From NCBI GenBank assembly GCA_017551675.1, contig JAFZLC010000001.1, positions 112,175 to 176,174 on the forward strand: 64,000 bases of DNA. The letters run 5' to 3'. This document shows positions 59,220 to 64,000 of this stretch, piece after piece (position 1 is the first letter of the stretch; each line of letters begins with the position of its first letter). The position numbers were made by a program, and so were the translations under genes. Source of the stretch: Paludibacteraceae bacterium (GTDB lineage Bacteria; Bacteroidota; Bacteroidia; Bacteroidales; Paludibacteraceae). Below the pieces are notes generated by a model. That model saw only the letters and a program-made list of their open reading frames with translations. It did no database searches and had not been told where the DNA came from.

Positions 59220-61229
59220 ATGAAAACATTCAAGATTTATTTATTGCTATTGGGGCTGTGTTTGGGACTTCAATTGGCAGAGGCAAAAGGGAATGACGAC
59301 TCATTTTATATGACTAAAGGACTTGAGGCCTTGGACGCTAACGATTATGTCGTTGCACATGATATGTTTAAAAAAGAACTGGAGGAAAACCCTAAGAATG
59401 GAATTGCATACTCTATGATGGCCATTGTTGCCTATCAAACGAATGAGTATGATTTAGTAAAAGAGTATGCGGAGAAGTCTTTGACTTTGCTCCCCAAGAA
59501 AGATACTGAATTCCGTTTGCTTAGTTACACTTACCTCACAATGATGGCGTTGGAGAAAAAGGATACAGTTAAATGCTTGAGTTACATTGATGAGGCGATG
59601 AAAATGAAAGTGTCTCCGAAGTCAATGTCTAGTTTGTACTTATATAAGGCAGAAGTCTTCTATGAAACAAATAGAGAAAATGAGGCAAGAGAGTTATACA
59701 AGAAATCTATATCGTTGGATGAGTCGCAAGCATTTGCATACTATGGATTGGCAAAGTGTGAAATGAAAAAGAAAGCCTATCAAAGTGCTCTGAATTATTT
59801 GAATCAAGGTCTTCAACACAACATGTATGACGCTAAATTTTATCGTTTGCGTGCCAAAGCACATCTTCTTTTGAATAATACGGAAGAGGCTTCGAAAAAC
59901 ATAATTACATATGTATATATAAAAGGAGATATTGATAATATTACACCTATATGTTTGGAATATGGAAATGATGAATTGTTCCAAAAAATGTTGCCATTGG
60001 CTAAAATAAATTGCAATAAATTCCCAGAGGAAACTGTATGGTATGATTTCGTAGCCTTCTTATATGTTTCAAGAAAAGAGTATACAAAAGCAATAGATAA
60101 TTGTTTTGAAGAGGCAAAAATAGATTTGACATCGAATCTTGCACGTAAAATATCTTACTATTCTTTAATGTCAGGTAATAATAAGTATGCCAAACTATAT
60201 GCAGACATGTCTGTTATCCTTGGAGATGGGGATGAATATACAGTGAGAAACAAGGCAAATGTTCTCGCAGAAACAGGTGATTATAAACAAGCCATCCATA
60301 TATTGGATTCATTAATCGCTAAAAACGAGAAGGATACGTTCGCTTATTCTCAGCGTGCTTATGCGAGGTATACAAAGAAGGATTACAAGGGAGCATATGA
60401 TGATTATTCAAAAGCCATTGAATTGATGCCGGATCACTACGAATTTTATGAGCGTAGAGCAACCATTGATAAATTGTTGGGCGATGCGGAAAAGGCAAAA
60501 GCAGATATGACGAAATATGTGAACGGCGTTAAAGATAAAGATAAGATTTCATCTTCCGCATATTTCTATTTGAACGAACCAGAAAAAGCGAAGAAGCGTC
60601 TTGCGGAAGAACTTGACAAAACTCACTCTTTACGTTCTGGCGATGATTATTACAACGCAGCATGCTTGTATTCTTTGTTGGGAGAGAAAGAAAAGGCTAT
60701 TGATTATTTGAAAAAAGCTGTTGATAATGGATTCCTCATCTTGGAACATATCAATTTTGATACGGATTTGGAAAATATTCGTGATACAAAGGAGTATAAG
60801 GATATAACAAATCAGATTCGAGTGAAAAGAGATGAGAGGGTGAAAAGTCAAGAAGATGTGTATAAAAAAGGTTTTGAGATGCGTGCTGAGGGAATCTATT
60901 CTCTGTCTGAATCCAAGATGCAATTTTATTTCAGAGACAAACCATGTGAATATGTAGGTGGGGAAGAGGCTCTGTTTGATTACGTGGAAAAGAACCTGAC
61001 CTATTCTAAGGAATCATTGGGATCTACTAATCGCGTTCGAATAAATGTTTATTTCACGGTTAATGAGGATGGTACCGTATCAGATGTGCATGTTAGAAAC
61101 AATGTAAATTCAACATTAAGTAATTCGGCGATTAACGTGATAAAAAACATGCCATCTTGGATTCCTGCAGAATACAAGGGAAAAAAGGTGAAAGAAAGAT
61201 GCTATATTCCAATTGTATTCACTAAGTAA
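59220..61229 (+). CDS. TPR protein with C-terminal TonB-like domain
   Basis: This is a 669-residue exported protein. The start at 59220 opens the signal peptide (MKTFKIYLLLLGLCLGLQLA, cleavage near EAKG). TPR units (YVVAHDMFKKELEENPKNGI, YQSALNYLNQGLQHNMYDAK, YKGAYDDYSKAIELMPDHYE) run to about residue 540. A TonB C-terminal-like domain follows: PCEYVGGEEALFDYVEKNLT, VRINVYFTVNEDGTVSDVHV, and MPSWIPAEYKGKKVKERCYI with the usual PIVFTK end. TonB-like ends on soluble TPR proteins are a Bacteroidota speciality. The function is unknown. Confidence 0.88.
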   Translation: MKTFKIYLLLLGLCLGLQLAEAKGNDDSFYMTKGLEALDANDYVVAHDMFKKELEENPKNGIAYSMMAIVAYQTNEYDLVKEYAEKSLTLLPKKDTEFRLLSYTYLTMMALEKKDTVKCLSYIDEAMKMKVSPKSMSSLYLYKAEVFYETNRENEARELYKKSISLDESQAFAYYGLAKCEMKKKAYQSALNYLNQGLQHNMYDAKFYRLRAKAHLLLNNTEEASKNIITYVYIKGDIDNITPICLEYGNDELFQKMLPLAKINCNKFPEETVWYDFVAFLYVSRKEYTKAIDNCFEEAKIDLTSNLARKISYYSLMSGNNKYAKLYADMSVILGDGDEYTVRNKANVLAETGDYKQAIHILDSLIAKNEKDTFAYSQRAYARYTKKDYKGAYDDYSKAIELMPDHYEFYERRATIDKLLGDAEKAKADMTKYVNGVKDKDKISSSAYFYLNEPEKAKKRLAEELDKTHSLRSGDDYYNAACLYSLLGEKEKAIDYLKKAVDNGFLILEHINFDTDLENIRDTKEYKDITNQIRVKRDERVKSQEDVYKKGFEMRAEGIYSLSESKMQFYFRDKPCEYVGGEEALFDYVEKNLTYSKESLGSTNRVRINVYFTVNEDGTVSDVHVRNNVNSTLSNSAINVIKNMPSWIPAEYKGKKVKERCYIPIVFTK

Positions 61230-61294
61230 TAGAAAAAAATGGACAAAAGAGTAGAAAAATTAAGACAAAAAAATTAACTTTTTTTGAATATTAT

Positions 61295-61325
61295 TTTGTG
61301 TTTTTAAAAAAATTAAATACATTTG
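61295..61325 (+). promoter_or_regulatory. Promoter of the PUR-family gene
   Basis: TTTG (61295-61298) and TACATTTG (61318-61325) are 19 bases apart, an exact consensus match. The ATG at 61374 lies 48 bases after the -7 box. Confidence 0.75.
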
Positions 61326-61373
61326 ACCGATTTCGTTTTTTTTGAAAGAATAATTATAAAAAGGAGATTGGTT

Positions 61374-61715
61374 ATGGAAGAAGAGAAAAAGAGGATGGAA
61401 GCGGATAAGCGAGATCAAGAGATTGTTTATTCGAAAGCTTTAAAGGCAGGAAAACGCATCTATTATTTGGATGTTAAACGTAATCGTAAGGACGAGTTGT
61501 TTTTAGCAATTACGGAGAGTAAAAAGAAATTCGTAGGGGATGAATCCCAAGTGTCCTTCGAAAAACACAAGATTTTCTTGTATAAGGAAGATTTTGAAAA
61601 GTTCCGTGCTGGTATGGATGAAGTAATTAACTACATTAACAATTGTGGAAATGGAGCTACGGAGTCCAAGCAGGAGGACGAAGCTTCCAATCGCTTCGAA
61701 ATTGATTTTGGTTGA
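61374..61715 (+). CDS. PUR-domain (DUF3276) DNA/RNA-binding protein
   Basis: This is a 113-residue protein. The ATG at 61374 is chosen because the frame upstream overlaps the promoter. The domain KRIYYLDVKRNRKDELFLAI, TESKKKFVGDESQVSFEKHK and IFLYKEDFEKFRAGMDEVIN is the PUR fold of DUF3276 proteins, found in almost all Bacteroidota; their relatives bind single-stranded purine-rich DNA or RNA. The C-terminus is acidic (ASNRFEIDFG). Confidence 0.88.
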   Translation: MEEEKKRMEADKRDQEIVYSKALKAGKRIYYLDVKRNRKDELFLAITESKKKFVGDESQVSFEKHKIFLYKEDFEKFRAGMDEVINYINNCGNGATESKQEDEASNRFEIDFG

Positions 61716-61738
61716 TTATAATTGTATTTTTCTACTAT

Positions 61739-61773
61739 AAAAAAAGAGACGCTCAATTGAGTGTCTCTTTTTT
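61739..61773. terminator. Bidirectional terminator between the PUR and bactofilin genes
   Basis: AAAAAGAGACGCTCAA and TTGAGTGTCTCTTTTT form a 16-bp stem (one G-T pair) with A and T runs on both sides, between convergent genes. Confidence 0.9.
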
Positions 61774-61800
61774 GTTCTATCAACTTGATTGATCTGTCCG

Positions 61801-62166
61801 TTAGTCTTTCTTTGCGGCTGATACCGTTGTTGTTTTGCTCATGTCGCAAGAACCAGTAAATACGGCTTGTGGTTCAATAGACAATATCTTGGTGTCGATG
61901 TCGCCCTCAACTCTAGCAGTAGCCTTAAGTGAAAGCGTGTCTGCAATGTGCAGAGTGCCTTTTACCGTACCAAGAATCTCTGCATTCGAACACGTCAGAG
62001 TTCCAATCATAACGCCTTTAGCACCGATAATTACTTTTCCTGTACATTCAACTGTACCTTCGATCGTACCATCCAATCGAAAGTCTGTTTCTGCATAGAT
62101 GTCTCCGTTTACCTTTGTTCCAAAGGCAAGCGTGTTATGCTCGTTACCTACTATTTCCTTAGACAT
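61801..62166 (-). CDS. Bactofilin (polymer-forming cytoskeletal protein)
   Basis: This is a 121-residue protein that forms a right-handed beta-helix: VNGDIYAETDFRLDGTIEGT, VECTGKVIIGAKGVMIGTLT, NAEILGTVKGTLHIADTLSL and ARVEGDIDTKILSIEPQAVF, with the repeated G-x-I/V and D-G-x-I/V-E-G pattern of bactofilins. It assembles into filaments without nucleotide and helps position envelope enzymes. It starts 21 bases after pheS on the same strand and is possibly co-transcribed. Confidence 0.92.
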   Translation of the reverse strand: MSKEIVGNEHNTLAFGTKVNGDIYAETDFRLDGTIEGTVECTGKVIIGAKGVMIGTLTCSNAEILGTVKGTLHIADTLSLKATARVEGDIDTKILSIEPQAVFTGSCDMSKTTTVSAAKKD

Positions 62167-62186
62167 ATCTTTCGTGTTTTTCTGGG

Positions 62187-63206
62187 TTAATATGCTGATT
62201 TAAACTGATTCAAGAAGCGAACGTCATTCTCAGAGAACATACGCAAATCTTTCACTTGATATTTCAAGTTAGTGATACGCTCAATTCCCATACCGAATGC
62301 ATATCCGGTGTACACTTTGCTGTCGATACCACAACTATCAAGTACGTTAGGGTCGACCATTCCGCATCCGAGGATTTCCACCCATCCTGTTCCTTTACAG
62401 AATGGACATCCTGTTCCTCCACATAGATTACATGAGATATCCATCTCGGCTGATGGCTCTGTGAATGGGAAATAAGATGGACGTAGTCTGATCTTAGTGC
62501 CCTCTCCAAACATCTCTTTGGCAAAGTACAATAGTGCTTGCTTTAAATCTGCAAACGTTACGTTTTTGTCAATGTATAGTCCTTCTACTTGGTGGAAGAA
62601 ACAGTGTGCACGATAGGATATAGCCTCGTTTCTGTAAACACGACCTGGACAGAGCACACGAATTGGTGGCTCTTGCGATGTCATCACTCTCGTTTGTACA
62701 GAAGATGTGTGTGTACGTAATAATACATCAGGATCTTTTGTGATGAAGAACGTGTCTTGCATATCTCTTGCAGGATGCTCAGGAGGGAAGTTGAGTGCAG
62801 AGAATACATGCCAGTCGTCTTCTACTTCTGGACCTTCTGCAATCACAAAGCCTAATCTTCCAAAGATATCTGCAATTTCTGTTTTGACAATGGATAGTGG
62901 ATGTCTCGTTCCCAACTCAATTGGATCTGGCGTACGAGTTAAGTCTAATTTGTTGCTTTCCTCCACCTTCTTCTCCAAAGATGCCTTTATTTCATTTATT
63001 TTGTCTTGAGCTGTATTTTTCAGATCGTTAAGCAATTGTCCAACTTCCTTTTTTTGCTCGTTGGAAACGTTTCTGAAATCATTGAATAGTGATGATATTT
63101 CACCTTTTTTGCTTAGGTATTTAATTCTCAACGATTCCAAATCATCTTTGTTAAGGGCTTGCAATCCCTTTATTTCTTCTAAAAGTTCTTTAATACGCTC
63201 TTTCAT
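62187..63206 (-). CDS. pheS: Phenylalanine-tRNA ligase alpha subunit
   Basis: This 339-residue subunit carries the active site of PheRS. An N-terminal coiled coil (residues about 1-90) is followed by the class II core: RHPLSIVKTEIADIFGRLGF, HPARDMQDTFF (motif 2 region begins LRTHTSSVQTR), GRVYRNEAISYRAHCFFHQV (motif 2), RLRPSYFPFTEPSAEMDISC and GFGMGIERITNLKYQVKDLR-like motif 3. CNLCGG...CPFCKG is a Cys-rich insert that could bind zinc. The pheT gene is not adjacent. Confidence 0.96.
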   Translation of the reverse strand: MKERIKELLEEIKGLQALNKDDLESLRIKYLSKKGEISSLFNDFRNVSNEQKKEVGQLLNDLKNTAQDKINEIKASLEKKVEESNKLDLTRTPDPIELGTRHPLSIVKTEIADIFGRLGFVIAEGPEVEDDWHVFSALNFPPEHPARDMQDTFFITKDPDVLLRTHTSSVQTRVMTSQEPPIRVLCPGRVYRNEAISYRAHCFFHQVEGLYIDKNVTFADLKQALLYFAKEMFGEGTKIRLRPSYFPFTEPSAEMDISCNLCGGTGCPFCKGTGWVEILGCGMVDPNVLDSCGIDSKVYTGYAFGMGIERITNLKYQVKDLRMFSENDVRFLNQFKSAY

Positions 63207-63226
63207 CTTTTTAATCTTTTGATTTG

Positions 63227-63234
63227 CAAATTTA
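63227..63234 (-). promoter_or_regulatory. -7 box of pheS
   Basis: TAAATTTG on the minus strand matches the consensus and lies 20 bases upstream of the pheS start; no TTTG box is seen. Confidence 0.5.
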
Positions 63235-63298
63235 CGATTTTTTCTTTTACGTGAGGAATTTAATACTTTGAAAGTACATTTTTTTTCTTTGTTTTTAT

Positions 63299-63306
63299 TA
63301 TCTTTG
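63299..63306 (+). promoter_or_regulatory. -7 box of the sensor kinase gene
   Basis: TATCTTTG followed by G matches the consensus and lies 22 bases before the ATG at 63329, in the divergent region with pheS. Confidence 0.5.
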
Positions 63307-63328
63307 GACTTAAGGTTTTGTCAATTCT

Positions 63329-64000
63329 ATGAATTTAAAATATATTACATCCCAGTTTCGGAATTATGGAGTGGAAGCATTAGTCTGGTTAGCTGTCTTC
63401 CTTTTGCTAACCATTAGTAATGTGTCGTACGACCTTGTTTTGTCTATTGAATTGGCTGCCACACTTACTTTTGGCATGTTCTTCATCTCTATCATCTGTC
63501 ACTATTTCTTAATTCCTTATTTGTACAAAGACAATCGTTACGTCATCTTTGTATTGGTCTCCCTCTTGTTTGTATCGGGTGTCTCTTTGCTCTCATCTTA
63601 TGTGTTGGATGTGATGACTTCGTCTTACATGGAGTCGCTGATAACCGAAAATGAACAAACCTTATTGGATATCAAATTACCTTCTGAAACAAAACCGTTT
63701 TTTGAAGAATCCGTCGAACCGGAGGAGTCGCATATCCACCTGTCATCCTTATGGAAATCCATTATTTTGTATATTGGATCTTTCTTCTTGTCATTGGTTA
63801 TGTATTATCGAAAAAGGACAAAAGATGCGGAGGAACAGCAATCACTTCTTATGCAGGAGAATGTCCGTATGGAACTTAATTTTCTTCGTTCGCAAATCAA
63901 TCCTCATTTCTTGTTCAATGCATTGAATAATATTTATTCGATGGTTTATACGGGTGATAGTCATGCTGCGGATAGTGTTATCTCCCTCTCGGAGATGCTC
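63329..64000 (+). CDS. LytS-type sensor histidine kinase, N-terminal part
   Basis: The gene runs off the window; 224 codons are visible. Four hydrophobic helices (ALVWLAVFLLLTISNV, LAATLTFGMFFISIICHYFL, YVIFVLVSLLFVSGVSLLSS, SIILYIGSFFLSLVMYY) are followed by a short coiled coil and the His-kinase motif LRSQINPHFLFNALNNIYSM, in which the His is the phospho-acceptor. This is the PF06580 type, which usually works with a LytTR response regulator placed next to it; that gene would be outside the window. Confidence 0.92.
   Translation, partial: MNLKYITSQFRNYGVEALVWLAVFLLLTISNVSYDLVLSIELAATLTFGMFFISIICHYFLIPYLYKDNRYVIFVLVSLLFVSGVSLLSSYVLDVMTSSYMESLITENEQTLLDIKLPSETKPFFEESVEPEESHIHLSSLWKSIILYIGSFFLSLVMYYRKRTKDAEEQQSLLMQENVRMELNFLRSQINPHFLFNALNNIYSMVYTGDSHAADSVISLSEML

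Overview
The window looks like a chromosomal segment of a Bacteroidota bacterium, most likely order Bacteroidales. Reasons: AT-rich DNA with very few Shine-Dalgarno sequences; promoters of the Bacteroidota type (TTTG, about 19-20 nt, TAnnTTTG); hybrid two-component proteins; a type IX secretion (T9SS) C-terminal signal; BspA-like leucine-rich repeats; FISUMP-like lipoproteins; a DUF4837 lipoprotein; and a PUR/DUF3276 protein. No rRNA, tRNA, CRISPR array or intact insertion sequence was seen.

Layout. (1) 1-5885: two HTCS genes in tandem, the first cut by the window edge, followed by terminators and long non-coding gaps. (2) About 6550-23510: an accessory region. It holds scattered relics of an RHS/YD-repeat polymorphic toxin (N-terminal pieces, YD repeats, the core motif LGRWMSVDPL) and orphan toxin C-terminal tails of 15-45 codons. 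Each tail ends at or next to the start of a candidate immunity gene. Most of the intact genes encode secreted proteins or lipoproteins. Recognisable members are a double-CXXCG (SitI6-like) relic, a DUF2019-like protein, a frameshifted BspA-like protein, a FISUMP-like lipoprotein and SH3b proteins. A GHKL-ATPase/STAS pair sits between two paralogous secreted proteins. (3) 23653-24626: a Fic protein with an overlapping mini-lipoprotein. (4) 24749-27357: NAD salvage, with a NadE-PncA fusion and PncB. (5) 27449-30868: hisGDC behind a textbook His-leader attenuator. (6) 31035-37127: coaX, a FadL-like outer-membrane protein, a TPR protein, lptC and a PpiD/SurA-like foldase. (7) 37197-40329: rlmN, a DUF4837 lipoprotein and pdxA. 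(8) 40430-43528: a large CotH-domain protein with a T9SS signal. (9) 43783-46590: a sigma-54 activator, lptE, a TPR protein and secG. (10) 46855-48375: a TPM-domain protein and lemA. (11) 48472-52627: guaD-like deaminase, an alpha-oxoamine synthase and PBP1A. (12) 52700-57172: a Yip1-like protein, smpB, a double-NBD ABC protein, a TonB-like protein, a bifunctional-nuclease protein, rplU and rpmA. (13) 57316-64000: two TPR proteins, a PUR-family protein, bactofilin, pheS and the start of a LytS-type sensor kinase.

Functionally, the right three quarters is ordinary core chromosome: envelope biogenesis (lptC, lptE, PpiD-like, PBP1A, bactofilin), cofactor synthesis (NAD, CoA, PLP) and translation (rplU, rpmA, pheS, smpB, rlmN). 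The 6.5-23.5 kb stretch is a fast-changing toxin/immunity locus that has decayed towards an immunity-only bank. The strongest items for follow-up are that relic array with its coupled toxin tails, the NadE-PncA fusion, the His attenuator, the ATPase/STAS module inside a duplication, and the rlmN promoter placed inside the preceding terminator.
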